Origin: Rhodospirillaceae bacterium
GTDB lineage: Bacteria; Pseudomonadota; Alphaproteobacteria; Rhodospirillales; Rhodospirillaceae
DNA length: 64,000 nt
Direction of reading: 5' to 3'
NCBI GenBank assembly: GCA_028822445.1
Contig: JAPKDQ010000006.1
Span: 1-64,000 of the forward strand
Positions 45,718 to 55,808 of the stretch are shown in pieces; within the stretch, counting starts at the first letter, position 1, and each line of letters begins with the position of its first letter. A program made the translations under genes and the position numbers. The notes under the pieces are model-generated. The model ran no database searches and was not told where the DNA came from. It saw only the letters and a program-made list of their open reading frames with translations.

Positions 45718-48700
45718 ATGACAGAAATGATTAAATATAGGCGCAATATAATTGCGGGTGCACCAGAAGGGGTTGATGCACTAGTGCTCGCTGATAGAGC
45801 GCGCAAGTCCGAACACGGCCATCTTCATATCGTGATGGACGACATCCGTCTTTCGAGCCTGAAAGATAGCTTGCAATTCTTTGCGCCAGACGTAGCCGTT
45901 CTTGATTTTCCAGCCTGGGACTGCGTGCCCTACGACAGAGTATCGCCTCATGCTGAAGTTATCGCTCGGCGAATGGACGTATTGCTCCGGTTAGCCGCGG
46001 TCGGAGAAGATGCAGAAGTCAGCCCTTACATCGTTATTGCAACTGCATCTTCAGTTCTCCAAAGAGTTCCTCATGTCTCTGCATTCCGTGGCATGGTCCG
46101 TGAGATCAAGCCAGGTACGAGAATAGACACTGATGCTCTCGCGTTGGAACTGGGTTGCACGGGTTATCATCGTGCTGAGCAGGTTATGGAACCGGGCGAA
46201 TTTGCTATTCGTGGCGGTTTAATTGACCTTTTCCCCCCTGGCGACGGTAACCCTATCCGCATCGATCTGTTCGGCGATGAGGTGGAAACGCTGCGATCCT
46301 TTGATCCGGTGGACCAACGGACGACAGGCAAAGTTAAAGTTCTACGCCTGAAACCCATGAGTGAGATAGTCTTGTCGAGAGATGGGGTTGAACGCTTCAG
46401 AACACGCTATCGGGAGTTATTTGGCGCCATATCGGGTTTGGACCCGCTATACGAAGCGGTCTCCAATGGTCAGGCCTATCCGGGTATGGAGCATTGGCTA
46501 CCTTTATTTCACCCGGGGTTGGACACACTGTTTGCCTATGTTCCGAACTCCACAGTATCGCTTGATCATCACGCCGAGGAAGCTATTCAAGCCCGGCTCG
46601 ATCTGATCAGCGATTACTATGAAAGCCGACGCATAGCAGATCCGTCCAGCGGCGGTGCGAAGTTGGGATTAAATGAAGGAAGTGCGGTCTATCATCCCGT
46701 GCCGCCGGCGGAACTGTTCCTTGATGGAGAGGAGTGGTCGAGATTGCTGATGGCAACTGCGCCTTCTGATCTGAGGCCATTTGCGGCAGTAGATGTAGAC
46801 GAGACGGCAGTTGATGCGGGTGGACGCGCTGGTCGGGACTTCGCCGATGTACGGGCCATGCCGGACGGCAATGTATATGAGGCATTCAAACAGCATTCAG
46901 TAGAACAGCGGGCAGCTGGCCGCAAAGTCGTCCTAGCCGCTAATACAGAGGGGTCGAGGCGCCGTCTACTCGGCGTGTTGCACGACCATAACCTGGTCAC
47001 TGCTAAGACAGTAGAGAGTTATAGCGACATCTTGAGTGGAGAAAATACAGAGGTTTCACTCATCGTTTTACCACTTGGCCGCGGGTTTGTTACCGACAGG
47101 CTCGCTCTTATTACTGAGCAGGACCTACTCGGCGAACGTTTGGTGAGACGGTCCCGGCGACGTAAAGCAGAAGCCTTCATTGCGAACGCCTCACAACTTG
47201 GTGAGGGGGATATTGTTGTCCATCTGGAGCATGGCATCGGGCGCTATGAGGGGCTGGAAACTCTTGATGTCGGTGGGGCACCACATGATTGCTTGAAAGT
47301 GAGCTATCACCGCGATGATCGCCTCTATGTGCCAGTTGAGAACATTGAGGTGCTATCTCGGTTTGGTTCTGAGCAAGGTAATACCGTCCTCGACAAGTTG
47401 GGCGGCGTGGCGTGGCAGGCTCGGAAGGCGAACCTTAAAGAACGCATTCGTGAGATGGCTGAGCAGTTGATCAAGGTCGCGGCAGCCCGAGAACTAAAGT
47501 CTGCTGAGACGTTTACGCCTCCTGAAGGTGCCTATGATGAATTCTGTGCCCGTTTCCCATTCTCAGAGACCGATGACCAGTTGCGAGCTATCACGGATGT
47601 CATGGAAGATTTTACCAAAGGCCGGCCCATGGATCGCCTTGTTTGTGGCGATGTCGGGTTTGGAAAGACAGAGGTCGCACTCAGAGCGGCGTTCGTTGCG
47701 GCACTGACGGGTGTTCAAGTTGCTGTCGTGGTCCCGACGACATTGCTCGCGAGACAGCACTTCTCCACTTTTAGAGACAGATTTGAAGGTTTTCCTATCA
47801 ATGTGCGCCAGTTGTCTCGGTTCGTTTCACCTAAAGATGCCGATACTGTGCGCGAGGGTCTAAAAACTGGTTCGGTTGATTTGGTTATTGGGACCCATGC
47901 CCTGCTTTCTAAATCAGTCGATTTTGCTAATCTTGGTCTCCTGATAGTTGATGAAGAACAGCATTTCGGTGTGGGCCACAAGGAACGGCTTAAGCAGATT
48001 AAAGCTGATGTCCACGTTCTGACGCTTACCGCGACACCGATCCCTAGAACCTTGCAGATGGCCTTAACTGGCGTGAGAGATTTGAGCCTTATGGCGACAC
48101 CACCGGTCGACCGTTTGGCTGTCAGAACTTTCTTGATGCCCTACGACCATGTGGTTATTCGCGAAGCATTGATGCGTGAACGGTTCAGGGGCGGGCAGTC
48201 ATTTTATGTCTGCCCGCGGTTGGCGGACTTAGACGCAATGGCCTTACAGCTCAAAAGGATTGCACCGGATATAAAAGTCGTCATGGGCCACGGCCAGATG
48301 AGCCCAACGGCGCTGGAAAACGTGATGACAGCCTTCTCTGATGGCGAATTTGATGTCTTGTTAGCGACAAATATTATTGAGTCTGGCCTCGATTTACCGA
48401 GGGTGAATACCATTATTATCCATCGGTCTGATATGTTCGGTTTGTCGCAGCTTTATCAGCTGAGGGGGCGGGTGGGTCGATCGAAGACACGGGCCTATGC
48501 CTACCTTACTGTACCGGCGAATAAAAAACTTACTGCGAGCGCAACGAAGCGTCTAGACGTCATGCAGACCCTGGATAGCCTGGGCGCTGGCTTCTCATTG
48601 GCCAGCCACGATCTGGACATTCGTGGTGCTGGAAATTTACTTGGTGATGAACAGTCCGGCCATATCAAAGAGGTTGGAATTGAATTGTATCAGCAGCTAC

Positions 48701-49230
48701 TCGAAGAGGCTGTTGCGGCAGCAAGGGAACGCGGCGGAGATGCGGTCGGAGCTGAGGAGGCCTTCTCTCCCCAGATTACGGTTGGCGCGCCGGTTCTTAT
48801 TCCAGAACCTTACGTTAGAGATTTAGGGGCTCGTCTTGTCTTATATCGCCGTGCCGCTGACTTGCAAGATCAAGCAGAGATTGACGATTTTGCCCTAGAA
48901 CTTGAAGACCGTTTTGGCAAGGTGCCCATTGAGGTTGAAAACCTGCTCACTATCGTGGCTATTAAAGCTCTGTGTCGAGCAGCACATATTGAGAAGATAG
49001 ATGCAGGACCAAAAGGCGCTGTGCTCACGCTTCATAAAAACGAGTTCCCCAACCCGATTGGGCTGGTTCAGTTCATCTCCCAGCAGGCGGGGACGGTGAA
49101 AGTACGTTCGGATCATAAGGTGGTCATTATGCGTCTCTGGTATGACGTAGATGAACGTATGGCTGGCATCAAGGAGATGCTGGGGCAGTTGGCCCAGTTG
49201 GCGAAGCTGGACGAAGATCATGGCTCATAG
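45718..49230 (+). CDS. mfd: Transcription-repair coupling factor Mfd
   Basis: Mfd removes RNA polymerase stalled at lesions and recruits UvrA. The 1170-residue product has the N-terminal UvrB-like region (about 1-340), the RNA-polymerase interaction domain (about 490-550, beginning GDIVVHLEHGIGRYEGLETL), and Walker A VCGDVGFGKTEVALRAAF. The helicase motifs are DEEQHFGV and TATPIPRTLQMAL, with QLYQLRGRVGRSKTRAYAYL in the translocase and a C-terminal autoinhibitory domain. Length and order match the family. It pairs functionally with uvrA, also in this window. Confidence 0.98.
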   Translation: MTEMIKYRRNIIAGAPEGVDALVLADRARKSEHGHLHIVMDDIRLSSLKDSLQFFAPDVAVLDFPAWDCVPYDRVSPHAEVIARRMDVLLRLAAVGEDAEVSPYIVIATASSVLQRVPHVSAFRGMVREIKPGTRIDTDALALELGCTGYHRAEQVMEPGEFAIRGGLIDLFPPGDGNPIRIDLFGDEVETLRSFDPVDQRTTGKVKVLRLKPMSEIVLSRDGVERFRTRYRELFGAISGLDPLYEAVSNGQAYPGMEHWLPLFHPGLDTLFAYVPNSTVSLDHHAEEAIQARLDLISDYYESRRIADPSSGGAKLGLNEGSAVYHPVPPAELFLDGEEWSRLLMATAPSDLRPFAAVDVDETAVDAGGRAGRDFADVRAMPDGNVYEAFKQHSVEQRAAGRKVVLAANTEGSRRRLLGVLHDHNLVTAKTVESYSDILSGENTEVSLIVLPLGRGFVTDRLALITEQDLLGERLVRRSRRRKAEAFIANASQLGEGDIVVHLEHGIGRYEGLETLDVGGAPHDCLKVSYHRDDRLYVPVENIEVLSRFGSEQGNTVLDKLGGVAWQARKANLKERIREMAEQLIKVAAARELKSAETFTPPEGAYDEFCARFPFSETDDQLRAITDVMEDFTKGRPMDRLVCGDVGFGKTEVALRAAFVAALTGVQVAVVVPTTLLARQHFSTFRDRFEGFPINVRQLSRFVSPKDADTVREGLKTGSVDLVIGTHALLSKSVDFANLGLLIVDEEQHFGVGHKERLKQIKADVHVLTLTATPIPRTLQMALTGVRDLSLMATPPVDRLAVRTFLMPYDHVVIREALMRERFRGGQSFYVCPRLADLDAMALQLKRIAPDIKVVMGHGQMSPTALENVMTAFSDGEFDVLLATNIIESGLDLPRVNTIIIHRSDMFGLSQLYQLRGRVGRSKTRAYAYLTVPANKKLTASATKRLDVMQTLDSLGAGFSLASHDLDIRGAGNLLGDEQSGHIKEVGIELYQQLLEEAVAAARERGGDAVGAEEAFSPQITVGAPVLIPEPYVRDLGARLVLYRRAADLQDQAEIDDFALELEDRFGKVPIEVENLLTIVAIKALCRAAHIEKIDAGPKGAVLTLHKNEFPNPIGLVQFISQQAGTVKVRSDHKVVIMRLWYDVDERMAGIKEMLGQLAQLAKLDEDHGS

Positions 49231-49741
49231 GCTCGCGGGGGTTAAGGTTCGCCTTTTCTCCTTTTACATTACGGAAAACAGACTTCTATATATCTAGCGT
49301 GACAAGAACGATTGTCTGAATGTAGACCGCAGCCATGGTTACGAATTTTAGCCTTGCACCGTCTAGTCAGCGTGGCGGTATCATTGCCGGCTACGCACCT
49401 TCAGGAGCCCCCGACCTGAGCGCAATAGAAGGTACGGTTTTCCTTAAAGCGCAAGCGCTGACATTTTTGAGCCAGATATAATTAGGTAGTTTTGGTACCC
49501 GTATCGCTGCGTAGACGAACCTAATAATGGTAATTGGACTGGGGAAAAGGTAGGCCGGTTGATCTCAATGGTAGAATGTTAAGTCAGTTACAGGACGATA
49601 GAGAACCGGCTCCGGTTGTGTTGCAACCCCAATCTGAGAGCGCTTTATGAGACTTTTGTTGCCTTGCAACAGAAGTCAGTTATGAGTGCATTCAAAATGT
49701 AGTGTCATCATTATTTTCAATCCCAAAAACACAGGTAGCAC
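49231..49741. other. Gene-poor 511-base region
   Basis: No supported gene. A 48-codon frame (ATG 49335 to TAA 49481) is present but has no ribosome-binding site and no recognised motif. The remainder probably holds the promoter of the SulP gene and the mfd 3' end. No clear terminator hairpin with a T-tract is visible. Confidence 0.5.
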
Positions 49742-51352
49742 GTGACGAAACCAACCCTAGCCTCCATCGTGGGGCGGCTTCCTAGTTCCGACTGGAAAAG
49801 CTCCGGCCTCGCGGCTTTTACGCCTAACAGAATAAAGATAGAAATTCTTGCTGGATTGACGGTGGCGCTGGCTTTGGTGCCGGAAGCTGTGGCCTTTGCT
49901 TTTGTGGCTGGTGTGCACCCTTTAGTCGGTCTCTATGCAGCCTTTATTGTTGGCTTGATAACAGCACTAGCTGGTGGCCGGCCCGGCATGATCTCTGGGG
50001 CAACGGGAGCTTTGGCAGTGGTGATGGTCGCGTTAGTAGCGCAGCATGGGGTTGAATACCTCTTTGCGACGGTTGTCCTGATGGGAATCCTGCAGCTTTT
50101 CGCCGGAGCCTTCCGCTTAGGAAAGTTTATTCGATTGGTGCCGCATCCGGTTATGCTTGGCTTTGTTAATGGCCTCGCTATCGTGATCTTTCTTGCACAG
50201 ATTTCTCAATTCCAGGTGACGAATGAGTTGGGCGCGAGAGAGTGGATGGTGGGACAGTCGTTGGCGACGATGCTCGGCTTGGTATTGTTTACAATGGCGA
50301 TTATTTGGTTGATGCCAAAACTAACGACTGCAATACCGGCTCCTTTAGCTGGAATCGCGATCGTGGCGGGTGTTGTCATTGCTTTTGGTCTAGATGTGCC
50401 TCGGGTAGGCGACTTAGCAAATATTCAAGGTGGTCTACCGTTGTTTCATATCCCGGTGGTCCCGATTGACACCGCGACGCTGGAGATCATTTTTCCGTAT
50501 GCGGTTATCTTGGCTGCCATCGGCCTCATTGAAAGTCTGCTGACCCTGAACATTGTTGGTGAAATGACTGGCAAACGTGGCGGGGCCTCGCAGGAATGTA
50601 TGGCTCAGGGTCTCGCAAATACCGTCACTGGGTTTTTCGGCGGTATGGGCGGTTGCGCTATGATTGGGCAATCGATGATCAACGTGAAATCGGGCGGTCG
50701 GACGAGGCTTTCTGCCTTCGCTGCAGCGGCATTCTTATTACTATTTATCATGGCAGCCTCTAACCTTATCGAACAGATCCCTTTGGCGGCTTTGGTTGGA
50801 GTGATGTTCATGGTGGTTATCGGTACTTTTGCTTGGCAAAGCCTGCGCATCATGCTGCGGATACCCCTGAGCGACGCTTTCGTTATCGTTTTGGTGACCG
50901 GGGTGACAGTTATGTACGATTTGGCGATTGCTGTCGTCGTTGGCGTCATAGTCTCAGCTCTTAGCTACGCGTGGACCAATGCGCGTCGTATCCATGCGCT
51001 TATTGATGATTCAAAAGACGGAGAGAAGGTGTACAAGATAGAAGGGCCGTTATTTTTTGGGTCAACTGAAGGTTTCGCTGAACTGTTCATGCCAGAATCA
51101 GACCCAAATACGGTGATCGTGGATTTTATGGATAGTCGTGTCGCAGACCAGTCTGCTCTGCAGGCTATTGAAGATATGGCGTCGCGCTATCAAGCCTTAG
51201 GCAAGACGCTACAGCTTCGGCACTTGTCCCGTGATTGCCACAAGCTCTTGAACCGGGCCGGGCAATTAATGGTGGATTCAAACGATGATCCTGATTACGG
51301 GATCGCCGTAGAGTATTCTGTGCAGACAGGAATTCTCGGTGGTGAGCACTAA
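49742..51352 (+). CDS. SulP family anion transporter with STAS domain
   Basis: The 536-residue product starts with GTG 49742. It has about 11-12 hydrophobic segments (to residue about 425), with the SulP-typical AGLTVALALVPEAVAFAFVA near residue 38, YAAFIVGLITALAGGRPGMI, SGATGALAVV, and IGLIESLLTLNIVGEMTG. A cytoplasmic STAS domain (about 440-530) begins VYKIEGPLFFGSTEGF and contains IVDFMDSRVADQSALQAIED. SulP proteins carry sulfate, bicarbonate, chloride or carboxylates. The GGxPGMISGATGA segment resembles bicarbonate- or sulfate-type members, but the substrate cannot be decided here. No carbonic anhydrase is adjacent. Confidence 0.93.
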   Translation: MTKPTLASIVGRLPSSDWKSSGLAAFTPNRIKIEILAGLTVALALVPEAVAFAFVAGVHPLVGLYAAFIVGLITALAGGRPGMISGATGALAVVMVALVAQHGVEYLFATVVLMGILQLFAGAFRLGKFIRLVPHPVMLGFVNGLAIVIFLAQISQFQVTNELGAREWMVGQSLATMLGLVLFTMAIIWLMPKLTTAIPAPLAGIAIVAGVVIAFGLDVPRVGDLANIQGGLPLFHIPVVPIDTATLEIIFPYAVILAAIGLIESLLTLNIVGEMTGKRGGASQECMAQGLANTVTGFFGGMGGCAMIGQSMINVKSGGRTRLSAFAAAAFLLLFIMAASNLIEQIPLAALVGVMFMVVIGTFAWQSLRIMLRIPLSDAFVIVLVTGVTVMYDLAIAVVVGVIVSALSYAWTNARRIHALIDDSKDGEKVYKIEGPLFFGSTEGFAELFMPESDPNTVIVDFMDSRVADQSALQAIEDMASRYQALGKTLQLRHLSRDCHKLLNRAGQLMVDSNDDPDYGIAVEYSVQTGILGGEH

Positions 51353-51520
51353 CTTTATCAGGAGACTAGATTTGATACGATTTAAGCGTTCCTACCAGGC
51401 GTGTGTTGGCAAGATATCCTCTATTCTGGAATCGTTTCTTTAATTACTCTTGCACAATCCCGAATAATCCGCCGACTGCAAGCGCGCAGAGGCTTGGCTG
51501 TGGTGGAGGAAAGCGGTGGC

Positions 51521-53056
51521 CTAATCGGCGCTTAGCGCAATTCGATCAAATAGGATGAAGTTGTTGACGACCTCCAGCCCTGTCACTCCTGCTGAGGTGG
51601 CTGCAAAGCGGGGCGCTTGGTACATAAACAAAGCGGCCCAATCGTTGCGGTAGAAGGCCATAACATCTTGGCGTAATTTTAAGTTCCGCACCGGATCAAG
51701 TTCTCTCTCAGCCTCAGCAATGAGCGGCATGACCTCTTGTCTGCAATACCACGGGTGAGGCCATAGGCACGAGTTTGTGTCGAGGGCTCGCAACGCTTCT
51801 ATGGACGGCTCGTAATTGTAGTGCAGCCCAAATGCGTCGACATCCCAAGTACCCTCAACCACGTTCCGAATAATCTGATTAACGTTGACGGTTTGAATTT
51901 CCATTTCAACACCGATGGCTTTGAGGTATTGGGCAACAACAAGATTAACTGCGCTGTCGTTCGCGCTGGACCCGGCTGTCGCTTCAATTACGAATTTGAA
52001 TCCATCTGGATATCCAGCCTCTATGAGTAGTGCCCGTGCGCGGTCCGGATCATACGGAATAGGGGGCAGTGCAGGATTAAAACCGTAGACAACCTCTGGA
52101 GCAGGTTGGGTGGCCGCGATTGTCGCGCCATCAAGTAGGCCATCAATAATGGCCTGCCGGTCAACAGCAAGATTTAAGGCTTCACGAATGCGGATGTCGG
52201 CGAAAGCCGGGTGGTGGCCATCAATAAAGTGATAGGACCAAATGGCGGCGTCACGCCATGAGAACTTATTACCGCCGTCCGCGACAATCGCATTCACTTC
52301 ATCCGGCCCGACGCCTATTGCAACATCCAGGCTGCCAGCTCGAACGGACATCGTGCGGGTCGACATCTCAGGTAAAGATAAGAGTTCCATCCTCTCGACA
52401 AGGGGCGGCCTCCAGCTGTCTGTATAGGCGCGCAATGTGATTCTCTCAGGCCGTATGTCATCCACAATGAAAGGCCCGGTAGCGATTGGAGCTTGTGCAA
52501 ATGCCTCTAACCCAACTTCTGCAAAGTAATCAGGTTCAACTACGTAAAGCTGTGGCAAAAACCGTGGAAGAAGAGGCGTCGGTCGATTGGTTGTAAGTTC
52601 AACGGTATACGGGCTGATTACCCGTGCGCTTTTAAGAAAGCGCAGCATACGAGCGACAGTTTCAGATCTAGCTTCGTCACTTATCAGAAAATTAACTGTG
52701 GCGACTATAGCCTCTGCCGTCATGGGTTTACCGTTGGAGAAGGTAACGTCGTCGCGGAGTTCTATCACCCAGGTCACAGGATCAGTGCGTTCCCATGAGG
52801 TGGCAAGCCATGGCTGCAAAGAGCCTGAAGCATCGATAGAGGTCAACCCGTCGAACACTGCGCTCCACGTATAGACATAGGGCAAGCCCGTGTTGCGATA
52901 CGGATTAAAAAGGCTGGGTGGCAAGGCTTGAAGGCCAACCCGGAGTGTCTTTTGATCCTGTGCCTTCGCGGGGTTTATGCCTAAACTCAATCCGCTAAAA
53001 CTGAGTAATAATACAGTGAGCCCTATTGAGGTCCATAGCTTTAAATCCTGTTTCAT
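51521..53056 (-). CDS. ABC transporter substrate-binding protein, peptide/nickel type (SBP family 5)
   Basis: The 511-residue precursor has a signal peptide ending near NPAKAQ (about residue 32). Family 5 features follow: LQPWLATSWE, WVIELRDDVTFSNGKPMTAE, IREALNLAVDRQAIIDGLLD, and YDPDRARALLIEAGYPDGF, in the usual order. Such proteins bind oligopeptides, nickel chelates, opines or glutathione in the periplasm. No permease or ATPase genes are adjacent, so this is an orphan binding protein, presumably served by a distant transporter. It lies between the SulP gene and the methyltransferase cluster. Confidence 0.9.
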   Translation of the reverse strand: MKQDLKLWTSIGLTVLLLSFSGLSLGINPAKAQDQKTLRVGLQALPPSLFNPYRNTGLPYVYTWSAVFDGLTSIDASGSLQPWLATSWERTDPVTWVIELRDDVTFSNGKPMTAEAIVATVNFLISDEARSETVARMLRFLKSARVISPYTVELTTNRPTPLLPRFLPQLYVVEPDYFAEVGLEAFAQAPIATGPFIVDDIRPERITLRAYTDSWRPPLVERMELLSLPEMSTRTMSVRAGSLDVAIGVGPDEVNAIVADGGNKFSWRDAAIWSYHFIDGHHPAFADIRIREALNLAVDRQAIIDGLLDGATIAATQPAPEVVYGFNPALPPIPYDPDRARALLIEAGYPDGFKFVIEATAGSSANDSAVNLVVAQYLKAIGVEMEIQTVNVNQIIRNVVEGTWDVDAFGLHYNYEPSIEALRALDTNSCLWPHPWYCRQEVMPLIAEAERELDPVRNLKLRQDVMAFYRNDWAALFMYQAPRFAATSAGVTGLEVVNNFILFDRIALSAD

Positions 53057-53437
53057 AACTTAAGCTTAGCAGGGATAGGAGTGAGCTGTAACGGCGCTAA
53101 ATAGTCAAATTTAGTGACCCAGTACTTTAGTGGGCTATTTCCACCTAAAGGGCGGTCGCGCACCTATCGCTAGCCGGGAGCGTGGGATGAAGGAAGTCGA
53201 TACGCTCCCGCGTATTAGGATTCATACTACTGGCGGGCGTTATTCTACCACAAGAGTGTCTGCAATTTTGTCCTTAACCCATTGATATATGACGATATTA
53301 AGACAAGCACGATTGAACGTGATTGAGATCCTATACTTGGTGTTCGTTCACCGTACGCGATGATTGGGAGAGTGTTCGCTAGAGCTAACAAATGGCGCTA
53401 TACTCTCATAAATATTTTCGTAGGGAGCGTTTTATAA
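53057..53437. other. Intergenic region before the methyltransferase cluster
   Basis: A 381-base region between divergent genes with no credible open frame. A weak sigma70-like pair (TTCGCT 53375-53380, TATACT 53399-53404, 18-base spacer) and a GGGAG ribosome-binding site precede the first methyltransferase. The -35 match is poor. Confidence 0.4.
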
Positions 53438-54637
53438 ATGTTAGATCGTCGAACATTATTTGGAGCCGCTGCCGGACTTGGTTCGGCTGCAGCTTCCTTC
53501 TTCACCGGTCGGAAAGCCAATGCGAAAATATCCGGTGGGACCTTACCTGATGTCCAGATCCGTGGAGCTAAGGGGCGCCTCGAACGCTTACCCACCCTTG
53601 AAGCGGAAGGTCGTAATGATTTTCTAACTGGATTTCGTAATTGGCGTGGTTCGACTGTACAACGCGCCGCCAAAGTTCGTTTTGAGAAAATTCTTACGGA
53701 AGCTGGTCACGATCCAAGCAAAGAGCTGCCCATTGAGAAAATTCATGAACTCATAGAGGGAGATCATGTGGTTGGCACAGAAGGCTTGATGCGCATCTAT
53801 AGTCAGCGTTTTGCTCACAAGAACTTCTATAATTCGTTTGCCGATGATGCGGATGTATATCTTGGGGAGATGGAAGCGTATGACAATATTGGCCCGGGGT
53901 CTTTGGAGTTGAACCCAGATTTAGAAATTCCTGACTATGCGCGGCATGAAATTCATATGCAGCCTGGCGGCTACGTAGGGAACCCGTTTGCCGGACATCT
54001 CTATCACTACGGAACCAATGCATTTTATTCAGCACGATCAACGGATAATTACCAAGATCAGCATCACGCACGCCTCGCAGAACAGATTCCAACACCGGAA
54101 GATGGAAGGGTGCTTCGGATTCTGGATATGGGCTGCGGTCTTGGCCAACTCACAGTCGCTTTAAAAGAACGTTTTCCGGATGCAGAGGTTTGGGGTGTTG
54201 AGGTCGGTGGGCCGATGATTCGGTACGGTCATATGCGCGCTATTGATGAAGATGTAGCTGTTAATTTTGTTCAGGGTCTGGCGGAAGATACGAGTTTTCC
54301 GGATGGTCACTTTGATATCGTAACGAGTTACATACTTCACCACGAAATTCCTGCGCAGACTTCGCGTGATGTATTCAAAGAGGCCCACCGTGTTCTCAGG
54401 GCCGGGGGTCTTTATTTCCCAATCGATTTCTTTACGGGAGGCCGTCGCGGCGTTCCGGGTGCATACTCTCAGTACCAAGAGTGGAAAGATCACCGCTGGA
54501 ATAACGAGGTCTGGCGTATTGAATACAAAGAAATGGACTTTTCCGGAGATATGGAACTAGCTGGCTTCAAGGTGAACAAAGAAGGCTCACCCGCTTGGTA
54601 TAGTAAACGTAATATTTTTGGCACTAAGTCCGCCTAG
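53438..54637 (+). CDS. Class I SAM-dependent methyltransferase with twin-arginine signal
   Basis: The 399-residue product begins MLDRRTLFGAAAGLGSAAAS. This N-terminus has twin Arg, a hydrophobic stretch and a possible ANA cleavage site near residue 30. It looks like a Tat signal peptide. After a helical domain (about 50-220) with LELNPDLEIPDYARHEIHMQ and GNPFAGHLYHYGTNAF, the Rossmann methyltransferase core starts at LDMGCGLG (residues 229-236). Next comes EVWGVEVGGPMIRYGHMRAI, then FPDGHFDIVTSYILHHEIP and EAHRVLRAGGLYFP. It is closely similar over its whole length to the next gene, which lacks the signal. An exported methyltransferase would have no obvious SAM supply, so the N-terminus deserves testing. 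The substrate is unknown. Confidence 0.85.
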   Translation: MLDRRTLFGAAAGLGSAAASFFTGRKANAKISGGTLPDVQIRGAKGRLERLPTLEAEGRNDFLTGFRNWRGSTVQRAAKVRFEKILTEAGHDPSKELPIEKIHELIEGDHVVGTEGLMRIYSQRFAHKNFYNSFADDADVYLGEMEAYDNIGPGSLELNPDLEIPDYARHEIHMQPGGYVGNPFAGHLYHYGTNAFYSARSTDNYQDQHHARLAEQIPTPEDGRVLRILDMGCGLGQLTVALKERFPDAEVWGVEVGGPMIRYGHMRAIDEDVAVNFVQGLAEDTSFPDGHFDIVTSYILHHEIPAQTSRDVFKEAHRVLRAGGLYFPIDFFTGGRRGVPGAYSQYQEWKDHRWNNEVWRIEYKEMDFSGDMELAGFKVNKEGSPAWYSKRNIFGTKSA

Positions 54638-54663
54638 GCCCGATGCGTCATAGGAAAAGTATC

Positions 54664-55776
54664 ATGGGTGAGAAGCTTAATTTTGATAAAGAGCCCCGCG
54701 GTGCTCGTGGCCGTTTAGAGCGCTTGGCTCGCCTAGACGTTGAAAGTCGTGATGATTTTTTGACCGGTTATCGTGTCTGGGGGGCGGATCAAGCTATTCC
54801 CGCTGCCATGAAGAGATTCAATGAATTACTAGAGCGCGCGGGGATAGACCCTTCGTCTCCAGATACGCCAATGGATAGAATTTTTTCGGCCGTTGATGGT
54901 GATCCTATACTGGGCGTTGCTGCGCGGTATCGAACAGGCGTGCATGATGTCATGCATCGCAATTTCGACGAAGAGTTCACGGCTAACGCTGATTATTATC
55001 TTTCTGAGTTGGAAGCGTTTGATAACCGTGGCCCGGGTACACTCGAGCTAAACCCGGACCTTGATATTCCTGACTATGCCCGTCATGAGATTCATACTCA
55101 GCCTGGAGGCTATGTCGGTAATCCTTTTGCCGGACACATTTACCATTACAGTACGAACAACTTTTATACCGCCCGTAAACTACCGAACTATCAGGACGAG
55201 CTGCATACGCGCCTTGGCAACCAGATTCCTGCTCCAGAAGACGGTAAAGTTACGCGCATACTCGACATTGGCTGCGGTATCGGTCAATTGGCTATTGCGT
55301 TAAAGGAGCGGTTTCCTCAGGCGGAGGTCTGGGGTTTAGATGCTGCTGGGCCAATGATCCGGTATGGTCATATGCGTGCTGTTGAATTGGGTGTAGACGT
55401 AAACTTTACCCAACGTATGGCAGAGGACACCGAGTTTCCGGACAATTACTTTGATATGGCCGCCTCCTATATTCTGCATCACGAACTGCCAGAAGAGATT
55501 TCCAGGGATATTACAACTGAAGTCCATCGTATTCTTCGTCCTAGTGGGACATTCTTTCCAATTGATTTCCAAACAGGCTCTTCGAAGGGTGCTCGCACTG
55601 CCTATGCAAGGTACAGCCAGTGGAAGGACCACCGCTGGAATGCTGAGGTCTGGCGGGAAGAGTATGCCCGCCTCGATTTCCCTCAAGCTATGGAGGATGC
55701 AGGTTTCGAAGTGACCCGCGAAGGGCCACCGGCGTGGAGAAGCCGCTATAATTTATTGGGCGTGAAACCTGCCTAA
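54664..55776 (+). CDS. Class I SAM-dependent methyltransferase, paralogue of the preceding gene
   Basis: From ATG 54664 (AGGA 9 bases upstream) the product is 370 residues; ATG 54643 is an alternative. It shares with the preceding protein RGAxGRLERL, the helical N-terminal domain, LELNPDLDIPDYARHEIHTQ and GNPFAGHIYHYSTNNFY. The SAM-binding LDIGCGIG is at about residues 200-207, followed by GPMIRYGHMRAV, YILHHELPEEI and QWKDHRWNAEVW. It is cytoplasmic, since no signal peptide is present. The 26-base gap suggests one operon and a tandem duplication. The substrate is unknown. Confidence 0.87.
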   Translation: MGEKLNFDKEPRGARGRLERLARLDVESRDDFLTGYRVWGADQAIPAAMKRFNELLERAGIDPSSPDTPMDRIFSAVDGDPILGVAARYRTGVHDVMHRNFDEEFTANADYYLSELEAFDNRGPGTLELNPDLDIPDYARHEIHTQPGGYVGNPFAGHIYHYSTNNFYTARKLPNYQDELHTRLGNQIPAPEDGKVTRILDIGCGIGQLAIALKERFPQAEVWGLDAAGPMIRYGHMRAVELGVDVNFTQRMAEDTEFPDNYFDMAASYILHHELPEEISRDITTEVHRILRPSGTFFPIDFQTGSSKGARTAYARYSQWKDHRWNAEVWREEYARLDFPQAMEDAGFEVTREGPPAWRSRYNLLGVKPA

Positions 55777-55808
55777 AGTACAGACTAGGAATAACGGCGT
55801 GGTGAATA

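Noticed and set aside
49335-49481. 48-codon open frame in the gap between mfd and the SulP gene
   Set aside because: No ribosome-binding site, no recognised motif and chance-level length for a 511-base gap.
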